Shown one piece after another: positions 14,804 through 23,648 of a stretch of 64,000 nucleotides of DNA. How positions within the stretch are numbered: the first letter of the stretch is position 1; each line of letters opens with the position of its first letter. This DNA is from an uncultured Verrucomicrobiota bacterium (GTDB taxonomy: Bacteria; Verrucomicrobiota; Kiritimatiellia; CAIVKH01): assembly GCA_937872895.1 (NCBI GenBank), contig CALMUP010000051.1, positions 1 to 64,000 of the forward strand, given 5' to 3'. The notes under the pieces were generated by a model. The model did not search any database and was not told the DNA's origin. It was given only the letters and a program-made list of their open reading frames with translations. The translations under genes were made by a program, and so were the position numbers.

Positions 14804-16248
14804 CAACGCATCCTCCGGGTTTCCAGGATCTTCACGAACGAGCGGGCGTGCAGTTCGTCGAGGGTCAGGCCGGTCTGTTGCGCCTCCTCCTCGGTGATCG
14901 CGCCGCAGTTGATGCCGCGCAGGAAGTAGTTGAGCAGGCCCTGGCCGGTCGCCGCGTCGTCGAACACATCGCCGATCAGCGTGGCTTGCGCGGCCTTCTC
15001 GATGAAGGTCTTGAGGCGCAGCGAGGCGGCATCGAGGCCCTGCAGGAAGAAGAAGTACACGGCGGCATACCGGATGGGGAACTGCGCGGGATGCAGGTCC
15101 CAGCCCTGGTAGTAGGCCTGCTCGAGCGAGTGGTTGACATGCTCGAGCATGATGCGCCAGGCGCGGTGGACGACCTCGCGGTTCTCGTCGCGCTGCTTTT
15201 TCGTGAGGGCCTTGCCGGGGGCGGCGCGGTGCGGGCCGACCGGCATGATGTTGGTCGCGCCATCGGAGATCCAGATGCCGGTGCCGGCCAACGACACCTT
15301 CATCATGTGCCGCGCGAAGTCGCAGGCGAGGTGGTTCATCCGCTGGTGGTTGGCGGTGATGCTGCACGAGGCGGTGTAGTCGTACACGCCGAAGTGCGCG
15401 CCGGTGCAGCGGCCCTCGGCGGCCTTGACCAGTTGCGAGACGTTGCATTCACCCTCGTGGTTGATGATCGATTGGGTGGTCTCGATCATCAGCTCGCACT
15501 TGAGCGAACCGGCGGGGAGCTTGAGCTTCTTCTCCAGTGCCTCGAACAACCGCACCGCCGCGGTGATGTGTTCGGGCATGGTGACCTTGGGCAGGGTGAT
15601 GACGAAGTTCTCCGGGAGCTTGCCGCCGGTTTGGGCGACCAGTTCGGTGATGAAGATGTCGAGGGTGGCGATGGCCCGCTTCTTCAGCTCCTGGGTGAAG
15701 GGCTTGATGCGGATGCCGATGAACGGGGGCAGCGTGCCGGCCTTCATGCCCTTGGCGACTTCCTGCGCGGCGATGGCGGCCTGGCGGTCCTCCTCGGCAT
15801 CGGGCCGGTTGCCGTAGCCGTCCTCGAAATCGATGCGGAAGTCCTCGACCGCCTCGTGCTTCAACTTGGCCACCACGCGCTGGTACACGGTATGCAGCAG
15901 CCAGACCTCGGGCTGCGCGGCCTTGACCCGGGCCGGCGAACGGGCCAGGGCGGCAGCAAGCTTCTTTGCCGCAGCGGCACTGCGGGGCAGTTTCTCGTGG
16001 CCGGGCAACTGCAGGGCCTTCGCAAAGGTGATGAAGTCGGGGGCGTTTTCGTCGAGGCAGCGCAGGGCGACTTCACCCAGACGGGCCGCGCCTTCGGCCT
16101 TGAACAGGTGGGCACCGCCGTAGACGGTCTGCACCGGTTGGCGTGCCGGTGATTCGCCGGGATACCAGGCGGCAAACCGGTCGTTCGCTTGCTGGAGGTT
16201 CTTCATGACCTGTTTCAGGGTGGCTTCGGGTACGGATCGTTTACTCAT
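14803..16248 (-). CDS. DUF6986 protein, malate-synthase/CitE-like TIM barrel in the ureide operon
   Basis: A 481-residue protein of the HpcH/CitE/malate-synthase superfamily. Visible active-site candidates are the acidic strand FRIDFEDGYGNRP, the basic strand GIRIKPF, the lysine-bearing VITLPKVT and the glutamate strand LKCELMIETTQSI. A long C-terminal helical part follows. From memory, DUF6986 genes recur beside allantoicase and uricase genes in other bacteria; no reaction is established. Because ureide breakdown yields glyoxylate, condensation or cleavage involving glyoxylate is a reasonable guess. Eighteen bases separate it from uraD. Confidence 0.8.
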   Translation of the reverse strand: MSKRSVPEATLKQVMKNLQQANDRFAAWYPGESPARQPVQTVYGGAHLFKAEGAARLGEVALRCLDENAPDFITFAKALQLPGHEKLPRSAAAAKKLAAALARSPARVKAAQPEVWLLHTVYQRVVAKLKHEAVEDFRIDFEDGYGNRPDAEEDRQAAIAAQEVAKGMKAGTLPPFIGIRIKPFTQELKKRAIATLDIFITELVAQTGGKLPENFVITLPKVTMPEHITAAVRLFEALEKKLKLPAGSLKCELMIETTQSIINHEGECNVSQLVKAAEGRCTGAHFGVYDYTASCSITANHQRMNHLACDFARHMMKVSLAGTGIWISDGATNIMPVGPHRAAPGKALTKKQRDENREVVHRAWRIMLEHVNHSLEQAYYQGWDLHPAQFPIRYAAVYFFFLQGLDAASLRLKTFIEKAAQATLIGDVFDDAATGQGLLNYFLRGINCGAITEEEAQQTGLTLDELHARSFVKILETRRMR

Positions 16249-16266
16249 GGTGGTTCCTCGGATACG

Positions 16267-16773
16267 TCAGGCGGTAAGCCATTTATCGATACGGATGGCG
16301 GTGATCTTCTCCTGTTCGCGCGCGGCGTTGGTGATTTCCCGGGCACGGTCGTTGGGCAACCGCGCCTCGAGCAGTGCAAGCATCTCGGCGGCGGTTTTTC
16401 CGGTGGCGCAGACAATGAAGATGAAGCCGAACTTCTGCTCGTAGGCGGTATTGCCGCGGGCGAGGCCCTGGATGACCGCCTCTTGGGCGCCCTGCACGCC
16501 GGATTGTTCGCCGGAGGCCCAGGCCTTGGTGTCGGCGTACTTGCGGCGCAGGCTTTCGACATCGCCGATGCGCGGGTGCGCGGCGAAGGCTTCGAGCCAT
16601 CCCGCCTCGTCGAGCGCGGCGAAGGCGGTCAGGGCATTCGCGTGCACGGCGGCGAGGTCGCGGTATGGCCGTGCCGCGGCCATGGCCTTCGCCCAGCCGG
16701 GACAGCCGCAGCAGCGGAGGAACAGGACCTCGGCTTCGTCGGCGGACAAGCGGTTGAGTTCGTCGATGGTCAT
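16267..16773 (-). CDS. uraD: OHCU decarboxylase
   Basis: A 168-residue 2-oxo-4-hydroxy-4-carboxy-5-ureidoimidazoline decarboxylase, which converts OHCU to (S)-allantoin. The family motifs are clear: AHPRIGD (catalytic His region), SGEQSGVQGAQEAVIQGLAR and YEQKFGFIFIVCATGKTAAE. I start at MTIDELNRL (16773); the longer frame reads into the allantoicase tail. Nineteen bases follow the allantoicase stop. Confidence 0.94.
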   Translation of the reverse strand: MTIDELNRLSADEAEVLFLRCCGCPGWAKAMAAARPYRDLAAVHANALTAFAALDEAGWLEAFAAHPRIGDVESLRRKYADTKAWASGEQSGVQGAQEAVIQGLARGNTAYEQKFGFIFIVCATGKTAAEMLALLEARLPNDRAREITNAAREQEKITAIRIDKWLTA

Positions 16774-16792
16774 GCGCGCAAACGTCCCGGCA

Positions 16793-17779
16793 TCACGGCG
16801 CGATGGTGCCGCGCACCCGCAGGCGGCTGACGCCGCCATCGGGGAAGATGTTCAGTTTCAGGTGCGAGTACGGACCGTGCCCGGTCAGCTCGGCGGCGAA
16901 GAGGTGCTGGTGGCTGGCCTGCAGTTTCTGGCGCGGCAGGACCTCGCTCCAGGTGATGCTGTTCCAGGTGAGCAGGTCGATGTTCGTATCGGGGGCGAGG
17001 CAGCCCTCGATGGTGCAGGTGTCGGGGTAGTTGCCCTTGAAGTGGTTGGTGTCGACCTCGATCTCGCGGAGCAGGCCGGGGCGGCCGAGCTTGACGATGA
17101 CCCAGTCATAGCCGGGACCGCGGCGGCGTTTGGTCTCCCAGCCATCGCCCATGTTCGCGGCGCGGCCGGGCATGATCAGGTTGTGCATCGAGCTGAAGAA
17201 CATGTCGCTGCAGGCGACCGAGCGGCCGCCGTTGGCGATGGCGGCGAGGTCGATCACCTCGCCGGGTTTCACCGCCGACCAGTCCTTGTGGGCCTGGCCA
17301 TAGACGCGGAAGCGCGCGACGCCGCCGTCGGGATAGATGTTCAGGCGCAGGTGGGTCCAGGGTTGGCGGTTGGCCACGGCGAAGAGGTTCTGCGCGCCGG
17401 GGTTCAGCGGCGAACGGGGCAGGATTTCCGTCCACGGCCCGTCCGCGCCCAGCGCGGCCTCGACCGAAGCAAAGGCGGGGTTGTTGCCGAGGAAGTGGTT
17501 GGTGTCGATGTCGAGCCCGTGGATCACCCCGGGCAGGCCGAGCTGGAGGATGCACCAGTCGTAGCCGGGCGTGCGCTTGCGGCGGGTCTCCCACCCGTCC
17601 ATCCACTTGCCGCGCTCGGTGAACTTGTCGGCGATGAACACGCCGCGTCCGTCCTTGAGCAGGTTTTCCTTCTCGGCAAAAAATTCGTCGCTGCACGACA
17701 GGGCGCGGCCGCCGATCTTCTCGGAGGCGAGGTCGATGAAACCGGCAAACGCGGCGGCGGATGAAGGGGTATGGCTCAT
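16793..17779 (-). CDS. alc: Allantoicase
   Basis: A 328-residue allantoicase (allantoate amidinohydrolase), hydrolysing allantoate to ureidoglycolate and urea. The characteristic internal duplication is plain. Repeat 1 has GGRALSCSDEFFAEKENLL, GWETRRKRTPGYDWCILQLG and IDTNHFLGNNP. Repeat 2 has GGRSVACSDMFFSSMHNLI, GWETKRRRGPGYDWVIVKLG and VDTNHFKGNYPDTCTIEG. Each repeat is a beta-jellyroll. No ureidoglycolate lyase or urease gene lies in this window. Confidence 0.97.
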   Translation of the reverse strand: MSHTPSSAAAFAGFIDLASEKIGGRALSCSDEFFAEKENLLKDGRGVFIADKFTERGKWMDGWETRRKRTPGYDWCILQLGLPGVIHGLDIDTNHFLGNNPAFASVEAALGADGPWTEILPRSPLNPGAQNLFAVANRQPWTHLRLNIYPDGGVARFRVYGQAHKDWSAVKPGEVIDLAAIANGGRSVACSDMFFSSMHNLIMPGRAANMGDGWETKRRRGPGYDWVIVKLGRPGLLREIEVDTNHFKGNYPDTCTIEGCLAPDTNIDLLTWNSITWSEVLPRQKLQASHQHLFAAELTGHGPYSHLKLNIFPDGGVSRLRVRGTIAP

Positions 17780-17812
17780 GGGATGCTCCGGGAAATGAGG
17801 CGAGGCCTCGGC

Positions 17813-19153
17813 TCAGGCGCGGGCCAGCAGACGGCCGGCGCGCAACACGTCTTGGTGATGCTGGTCGTACACAACACGACCGCGAAGATACGTCGTTTGC
17901 ATCACGCCGACAAGCGTTTCGTTGTCGTAAGGGGTGACCTTGTGGCGGTGGCGCAGGTCCTGTCCGTGCACGGTGAAGGATTGCTCCGGATGCACGACCA
18001 CGAGGTCGGCGTCGGCGCCGGGGGCGATCACGCCCTTGCGCGGATAGAGGCCGGCGAGGCGGGCGGGCGCCTCGGCCATCCAGCGGGCGATGCGCGCGGG
18101 GGGAAGGCCGCGGTTCCGGCATTCGGTGAGGATGACTGGGAGGCCGAGCTGGAGGGAGGAGATGCCACCCCACGCCTTGAAGAAATCGCCGCCTTCGGGG
18201 TCCTTCATGCCGGGCGGACACGGGGAGTGGTCGGACGCGATCAGGTCGATCGCCCCGGAGGCGAGCGCGGCCCAGAGGGCTTCGCGGTGGGCGGCCTCGC
18301 GGATCGGCGGGGCGCATTTATAGCGCGTATCGGCATCGGGAATGGTCTCGGCGGTGAAGTGCAGGTAGTGCGGACAGGTCTCGACGGTGACCGGCAGGCC
18401 CTCGGCGCGGGCGGCGGCGAGCACCGGCAACGCATCGGCGGTGGCGAGGTGGACGACATGGACCGGACAACCGGTGGCGCGGCAGAGGTCGATCAACACC
18501 TCGATGGCGTGGACCTCCCAGGCCGACGGGCGCGAGGCGAGGTAACGGCGGTACGAGGTGCCGGGTCCGGGCGGGAGGTCCACCGGGCCGTCAAGTTCGG
18601 CATGGGCGAGCAACGGGATGCCGCGGGCGGCGAGCAGCGGCATCGCGACGGCGAGGTCGCGGGCCGCGGCGGCGGGAAATTCGGGAATGCCCGAATACAC
18701 CAAAAACGCCTTCGCGCCGAGCACCCCGGCATCGAGCAGCGCCGGGAGGTCGTGGTCATTGCCGGGCACCACGCCGGCGTGGAAGCCGACATCGACGGCC
18801 AGCTTGCCGGCGGCGGCCGCCTGCTTGGCGCGCAGGGCCACGACGGTGGTGGTGACCGGATCGCTGTTCAGCGGCATGTCCACGAGGGTGGTGATGCCTC
18901 CGGCGGCGGCGGCAGCGGTGGCGGTGGCGAAGCCTTCCCACTCGGTGCGGCCCGGTTCGTTGATGTGGACGTGGGTGTCGACCAGGCCGGGGAAGATCCA
19001 GGCATCACCGACATCGGTGACCGGTACGGGAGGCATCGCCTCGCCCCGGGGAATCACCGCCGCGATGGTTTCGCCACGCACCAGGATCGCGCCATCGATG
19101 ACCGCCTCACCGGCGACGATGGTCCGGCTGCGCAACAGAAATTCGTTTTCCAT
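17813..19153 (-). CDS. allB: Allantoinase
   Basis: A 446-residue cyclic amidohydrolase that opens allantoin to allantoate. Metal-site features: DTHVHINEPGRTEWEGF (H61 and H63), the carbamylated-lysine segment GAKAFLVYSG, LLAHAELDG, HVVHLATADAL and the catalytic-Asp segment LIASDHSPCPPGMK. EPGRTEWEGF favours allantoinase over dihydropyrimidinase or dihydroorotase. The start at ATG 19153 follows an AGGGGAC ribosome site. The gene is 49 bases after eboE and 33 before alc. Confidence 0.95.
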   Translation of the reverse strand: MENEFLLRSRTIVAGEAVIDGAILVRGETIAAVIPRGEAMPPVPVTDVGDAWIFPGLVDTHVHINEPGRTEWEGFATATAAAAAGGITTLVDMPLNSDPVTTTVVALRAKQAAAAGKLAVDVGFHAGVVPGNDHDLPALLDAGVLGAKAFLVYSGIPEFPAAAARDLAVAMPLLAARGIPLLAHAELDGPVDLPPGPGTSYRRYLASRPSAWEVHAIEVLIDLCRATGCPVHVVHLATADALPVLAAARAEGLPVTVETCPHYLHFTAETIPDADTRYKCAPPIREAAHREALWAALASGAIDLIASDHSPCPPGMKDPEGGDFFKAWGGISSLQLGLPVILTECRNRGLPPARIARWMAEAPARLAGLYPRKGVIAPGADADLVVVHPEQSFTVHGQDLRHRHKVTPYDNETLVGVMQTTYLRGRVVYDQHHQDVLRAGRLLARA

Positions 19154-19202
19154 GTCGTTGTCCCCTGCCCTGCCGCCACGGTACGGCAAGAACGAAAGCG
19201 GG

Positions 19203-20363
19203 TCAATGGGCACCGGCGCTCAACCGGTCGAGTACCCACGCGAGTTCGCGGTTCATCATGGTTTCGCGGTCAGGTGCGGCGAGACCGGGAGGAAGCACCT
19301 CGTAGGTGTAGGTCTCGACTTCGAGGTGCGGGCAAGCACCGTCCGCGAGGGCGCGCCAGAACGCGGGGGTCATCGTGTCGCGGGTGGACCCGAGGTGCGC
19401 GTCACCGGGCCAGTCGAGCGGCACGTGGTAATGGATACGCCATGCATCGCAGGAGGCTGCCGCGGGATCGGCCAGCGCGACGCCGAGGTCGGGCCACCGC
19501 AGCACGCGGTCCCCGCGGCGGGCTGCCGTCTGGTGGAAATACACGGGTTCATCGAACGGGGCGAGGCGCAGGCGCACGGCGGCATCCGCGGGCGATGGCG
19601 CGACCAGCGCGGCGCTGAGCTGGATCTTGGCCACGCGCACCCCGGCGGCCCGGTAGGCGGTCAGGGCATCGAGCGGATCCTCGAACGCCAGGGCGGCATG
19701 GCAGGTGTCGAGGCACACCCCGATGCGCCGCTGCACGCGGTCGCGTGCAGCACCGGACACGGAGGCGAACAATTGCTCGAAAAAGTGCAGGGCTTGCTCG
19801 GTCGTTTCCAACGCGCACCACGGTTCCGGTTCGAGGGCGAGGACCAGGTCTGCACCGGTGGTGTCGGCGAGTTCCTCGAGGTGCGTCGCGCAGGCGATCA
19901 GGTTCTGCATCGACCGGAGGGTGGCCTGTTCCACCGAGGATGCGTCGGAAACATCCGGCGCATACCACAGTGGCACGGTGGAGATGCTGCCGATCCGGCC
20001 GGGAGGCATCCAGCGGGCGAGCAGGTCGGCGAGCTGCCGGGTGTAGGCGAGGCGCTCCGGTTGCGTCCAGTCGGGCCGGTACACCGAGGCCTTGACCGGG
20101 GTGCCGTGGAACGGACCGTAGGGAAATCCGTTGATCGTGAACACATACCGATCGTGTTCGGCACACCACCGGGCAAAGGAGGCGGCGGTTTCGCCGCAGG
20201 CGGCCTCGGCCGCGGCCTGCGCACCCAGACGCAGGCCGAGACCGGCGGGAAGCCGGGGCGGTTGCCACGCGGTGACCGCGCGGACCTGGTCGGCGAAGGA
20301 TTCGCCGGCGGCGATGTTGAGGCAGTAGGTCAGGTGGACCGGCGGCTGGCGGCGGAGCTGCAT
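19203..20363 (-). CDS. eboE: EboE-like TIM-barrel protein
   Basis: A 386-residue xylose-isomerase-like TIM-barrel protein matching the 'metabolite traffic protein EboE' pattern: HLTYCLNIAAGESFADQVRA at the N-terminus, YVFTINGFPYGPFHGTPVKA, VLALEPEPWCALETT, IGVCLDTCHAALAFEDP, RVAKIQLSAAL, and HVPLDWP late. The ebo genes are linked to export of specialised metabolites in cyanobacteria and algae (scytonemin being the known case), but the EboE reaction is not established. It sits four bases after eboD and leads into allB on the same strand. Confidence 0.85.
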   Translation of the reverse strand: MQLRRQPPVHLTYCLNIAAGESFADQVRAVTAWQPPRLPAGLGLRLGAQAAAEAACGETAASFARWCAEHDRYVFTINGFPYGPFHGTPVKASVYRPDWTQPERLAYTRQLADLLARWMPPGRIGSISTVPLWYAPDVSDASSVEQATLRSMQNLIACATHLEELADTTGADLVLALEPEPWCALETTEQALHFFEQLFASVSGAARDRVQRRIGVCLDTCHAALAFEDPLDALTAYRAAGVRVAKIQLSAALVAPSPADAAVRLRLAPFDEPVYFHQTAARRGDRVLRWPDLGVALADPAAASCDAWRIHYHVPLDWPGDAHLGSTRDTMTPAFWRALADGACPHLEVETYTYEVLPPGLAAPDRETMMNRELAWVLDRLSAGAH

Positions 20364-20367
20364 GGAC

Positions 20368-21546
20368 TCAGGAGGCGCGGGCCAGGGCGCGCTGCTGCAG
20401 GGAGGCCACGGCGGCGGTGAGGTGGGCCTCGTCCATGTCGGCGACATCGGCGCAGGCCCCGATCGCGGTGGGCAGGGTGATCGAGAGGGCGCCCCCGAGA
20501 TGCTCGCGGAAGGCGGCGAGGCCGAGCAGGACCTCGAGGCGTCCGTCGGGCAGGCGGCGGGCCAGGGCGGCATCCCACAAGGCAAACCCGGCGGCGGCGA
20601 GTGCGTCGTGCAGGGCGTTGGCGGCGGTCGCGGGCAGGCGGCCGATCCGGACGGCATACTCGGTGTCGAGTTGGATGCCGATGGCCACCGCGGCTCCGTG
20701 GCCGAGGCGGTATCCGGTCATCCGTTCCAGTTGATGGGCGGACCAGTGGCCGAAATCGAGGGGACGGGCCCGGCCGAACTCGAACGGATCGCCGCTTTCC
20801 CGGATATGCTGGAGGTGCAGCGCGGCGCAGCGGTAGATCAGGCTATCCATCGCATCGGCATCGCGGGCCGCGAGGTCGGCGGCGTGATCGACGAGCCAGT
20901 GGAAGAACGCGGCATCCTTGATCATCGCCACCTTGAACGCCTCGGCGATCCCGGAGCGCCACTCGGTATCGGGGAGCGTGGCGAGGAAGTGGCGGTCGTT
21001 GATCACGGCGAAGGGCGGAGCGAAGGTGCCGAGGTAGTTCTTGCCGGCGGGATCGTTGATCGCGGTCTTAACCCCCACCCCGCCATCGTTCTGCGCCAAC
21101 ACGGTGGTGGGCACGCGAACCAGCCGTACACCGCGATGGACCAGCGAGGCGGCATAACCCACCGCATCCAGGACCGCGCCGCCCCCGATGGCCAGCACGA
21201 AGGCGTGGCGGTCGAGGCGCGCTTCGGCGAACCGGCGGATCAACGCCTCCACGGCCGGGCGGTTCGATTTCAAGGCCTCGCCACCGGGAACAACCACGGG
21301 TTCGTGGTTGAATTCAGCATCGGCCAGGTGATGATGAAGGTAGGCCCCGAGGCGCGCACCCAGCGAGGGAAAGGCGGCGGCGACGGCGGCATCGATCACC
21401 GCGACCAGCCGGACCGGCTCCGGACCGGTCGTGCCACGACGGAGCACATCGCGCAACGAGGGATTCGCCGGATCGGTCAGATCGCGGGTGAACACCACGG
21501 GGTAATGGTAGTTCACCTGGAACTGCTGTTCGATGATCCGGTTCAT
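20368..21546 (-). CDS. eboD: EboD-like 3-dehydroquinate-synthase homologue
   Basis: A 392-residue member of the dehydroquinate synthase superfamily: FVLAIGGGAVLDAVGYAASL, then RGVRLVRVPTTVLAQNDGGV with GVKTAINDPAGKNYLGTF, and metal ligands around EWRSGIAEAFKVAMI and FGHWSAHQLE. Pairing with an eboE gene four bases downstream makes EboD more likely than the shikimate enzyme AroB. I start at MNRIIEQQF (21546); the upstream codons overlap the divergent promoter region. It is the first gene of the seven-gene run ending with uraH. Confidence 0.87.
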   Translation of the reverse strand: MNRIIEQQFQVNYHYPVVFTRDLTDPANPSLRDVLRRGTTGPEPVRLVAVIDAAVAAAFPSLGARLGAYLHHHLADAEFNHEPVVVPGGEALKSNRPAVEALIRRFAEARLDRHAFVLAIGGGAVLDAVGYAASLVHRGVRLVRVPTTVLAQNDGGVGVKTAINDPAGKNYLGTFAPPFAVINDRHFLATLPDTEWRSGIAEAFKVAMIKDAAFFHWLVDHAADLAARDADAMDSLIYRCAALHLQHIRESGDPFEFGRARPLDFGHWSAHQLERMTGYRLGHGAAVAIGIQLDTEYAVRIGRLPATAANALHDALAAAGFALWDAALARRLPDGRLEVLLGLAAFREHLGGALSITLPTAIGACADVADMDEAHLTAAVASLQQRALARAS

Positions 21547-21649
21547 GGGGGGTGAGCATACCGTACCTGTCCGGGAAAAACAAACGGTCTGCATCGACCG
21601 TGCGGTTGCCCCGTTGACCCGCGCGCCGGATGTCCCTATACATCGCAGG

Positions 21650-22315
21650 ATGCAACGTGAACCGGAACCCGAATTGATGGACGAGGCCGAGCAGGCGATG
21701 GCCTATGCGCGCGCCGATTTCGAGGCGCCCCACGCCCGGTTCATCGAGCTGTTCCGCACATCGTTTCCCGGCTGGTCCGGCGAGGGCCATGTGCTCGACC
21801 TCGGATGCGGGCCCGGTGACATCGCGGTGCGGTTCGCGCGGGCCTACCCGAGGGTGTCGATCGACGGGATCGACGGCGCGGAGGCGATGCTCGCCGCGGG
21901 CCGGTGCGTGTTCGCCCGCGACCCGCACTTCCTCGCCAACGTGCGCCTGCACAAGGTCCTGTTGCCGCAGGAGCAGCCGCCGCGCCGCGACTACGACGCG
22001 ACGATCAGCAACAGCCTGCTGCACCACCTGCACGACCCGATGGTCTTGTGGAACGCGGTGGCCGCATGCACACGGCCGGGGGCCCCGGTGTTTGTGATCG
22101 ACCTGATGCGGCCGGACAGCCGCGAGCAGGCGGCGGCGCTGCAACGGCTTCACGTGGGCAGCGAGCCGGCCGTGCTGCAGCGCGACTTCTTCAACTCCCT
22201 GCTCGCCGCGTTTACCGTCGAGGAAATCGCCGCGCAACTCGGCGCGGCCGGCCTCGGCCACCTGTCGGTCGGGGCGATCAGCGACCGGCACGTGATGGTG
22301 AAAGGATGGCGGTAA
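21650..22315 (+). CDS. Class I SAM-dependent methyltransferase
   Basis: A 221-residue methyltransferase with motif I VLDLGCGPGDIAVRFA, motif II region IDGIDGAEAMLAAG, and motif IV-like DYDATISNSLLHHLHDP. The C-terminal half has FVIDLMRPDS and VEEIAAQLGAAGL. The substrate is not predictable. ATG 21650 lies just before MQREPEPELMDEAEQ. The stop overlaps the next gene's start (TAATG), so it begins a four-gene coupled run. The divergent eboD start is about 100 bases away. Confidence 0.88.
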   Translation: MQREPEPELMDEAEQAMAYARADFEAPHARFIELFRTSFPGWSGEGHVLDLGCGPGDIAVRFARAYPRVSIDGIDGAEAMLAAGRCVFARDPHFLANVRLHKVLLPQEQPPRRDYDATISNSLLHHLHDPMVLWNAVAACTRPGAPVFVIDLMRPDSREQAAALQRLHVGSEPAVLQRDFFNSLLAAFTVEEIAAQLGAAGLGHLSVGAISDRHVMVKGWR

Positions 22316-22977
22316 TGAGGTACCAGGCGGCGATCTTTGATCTGGACGGGACGTTGATCGATTCGTTGCGCGACATCGGCGAGGCGATGAACCGCACGCT
22401 GGAGGCCATGGGGTGCCCGGGCCATGCGCTGGAGAAGTACAATTACTTCGTCGGCGATGGCGTCAGGCAGCTGGTCCAGCGGGCCCTGCCGCCGGACCGC
22501 CAGGATGAGCGCATGGTGGCGGAGTTCCTGGCCGCCTACCGGGCGGATTACGGGAAAAGCTGGCGGGTACACACGCGGCCGTATCCGGGCATTCCCGCCC
22601 TGTTGCAGGCCCTGGTGGCTCGGGGCATTCCGCTCGGCGTGTTGTCGAACAAGCCGGATGCGGTGACCTGCCGGTGCGTGGAATATTTCTTTCCCGACAT
22701 CCCGTTCATCGCCGTGGCCGGGCAGAAGGAGGATGTCCCGAAGAAGCCGGACCCGACGGCCGCGCTGGCCATGGCGGCCGGCATGTTGCGCACGCCGGAG
22801 CAGTGTGTGTTTGTTGGCGACACGGCGACGGACATGCAGACGGCGAACGCGGCCGGCATGTTTCCCGCCGGGGTGACCTGGGGGTTCCGGCCGCGTGCGG
22901 AGCTGCTCGAACACGGGGCGCGGTTGCTGGCGGACCGGGCCGAGGCGCTGCTCGGGCTGTTCGGGGAGGCGGCGTGA
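22315..22977 (+). CDS. gph: HAD hydrolase, phosphoglycolate-phosphatase-like
   Basis: A 220-residue HAD hydrolase. Motif I is AIFDLDGTLIDSL, motif II LGVLSNKPD, motif III KKPDPTAAL and motif IV CVFVGDTATDMQTANAAG. Overall it is Gph-like, expected to remove phosphate from 2-phosphoglycolate, which arises in DNA 3'-end repair. ATG 22315 overlaps the upstream stop; an in-frame ATG at 22306 is possible. It overlaps the reductase gene by four bases (GTGA). Confidence 0.88.
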   Translation: MRYQAAIFDLDGTLIDSLRDIGEAMNRTLEAMGCPGHALEKYNYFVGDGVRQLVQRALPPDRQDERMVAEFLAAYRADYGKSWRVHTRPYPGIPALLQALVARGIPLGVLSNKPDAVTCRCVEYFFPDIPFIAVAGQKEDVPKKPDPTAALAMAAGMLRTPEQCVFVGDTATDMQTANAAGMFPAGVTWGFRPRAELLEHGARLLADRAEALLGLFGEAA

Positions 22978-23648
22978 CCACGCCGCGCCGCTGGGAGGCC
23001 CGGGTGGTGGCGCTGAAGCAGCTATCCTCCACCGGGTATGCGTTGGTGCTGGAGCGGGAGGGCCTTGATTTCGTCCCCGGCCAGTTGGTGGTCTTGCACG
23101 GCCGGAACCATTTCGAGGACCGCAGCTACACGGTCTGCTCGGGCATCCACGACGAACACCTGACCGTGTTGTTCCGGCTCATTCCCAGCGGATTGCTGAC
23201 ACCGCAGCTCGCCGCGTTGCGGCCGGGTGACCGGATCGGGGTATCGGGGCCGTACGGTGAATTCGTGCTGCGTGATCCGGCGCGGCCGGTGATTTTCTTC
23301 GCCACCGGGACCGGGGTCGCACCGTTCCGGGCCTATGCGCGCTCCTTCCCGGGGATACGCATGACCCTCGTGCACGGCGTCCGCCGCACCGAGGACCTGT
23401 TCTACCGCGAGGAGTTCACGGTTCACGACTACCAGCCGTGCATCACGCTCGAGCCGGAGGCGGCGGAGGTCTTTCACGGACGGGTTACCGAATGGGCTAG
23501 GCGGGAGAGGTTCCCGGCCAACAGCCACTTTTACTTGTGCGGAGCCAACGAGATGATTTACGAGATGCAGGAGATTCTGGCTGAACGCCAGGTGCCGAGG
23601 GACCATGTATTCACCGAAGCGTATTATTACCGGGCTGACGATGCGTAA
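22974..23648 (+). CDS. Ferredoxin/flavodoxin-NADP reductase-like flavoprotein
   Basis: A 224-residue FNR-type oxidoreductase starting at GTG 22974, which overlaps the gph stop and follows a GGGAGG site. FAD-binding motif DRSYTVCSG, then LRPGDRIGVSGPYGEFVL, and the pyridine-nucleotide motif FFATGTGVAPFRAYARS, then LVHGVRRTEDLFYREEF and FYLCGANEMIYEMQEIL. No iron-sulfur domain is present, so the partner is a separate carrier. The next gene, ApbE-like, also belongs to flavin biology. Confidence 0.88.
   Translation: MTTPRRWEARVVALKQLSSTGYALVLEREGLDFVPGQLVVLHGRNHFEDRSYTVCSGIHDEHLTVLFRLIPSGLLTPQLAALRPGDRIGVSGPYGEFVLRDPARPVIFFATGTGVAPFRAYARSFPGIRMTLVHGVRRTEDLFYREEFTVHDYQPCITLEPEAAEVFHGRVTEWARRERFPANSHFYLCGANEMIYEMQEILAERQVPRDHVFTEAYYYRADDA

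Noticed and set aside
17771-20420. Very long open frames on the plus strand opposite allB, eboE and eboD
   Set aside because: Gly/Arg-rich translations with no family motifs, exactly antisense to well-supported genes; typical shadows in GC-rich DNA.
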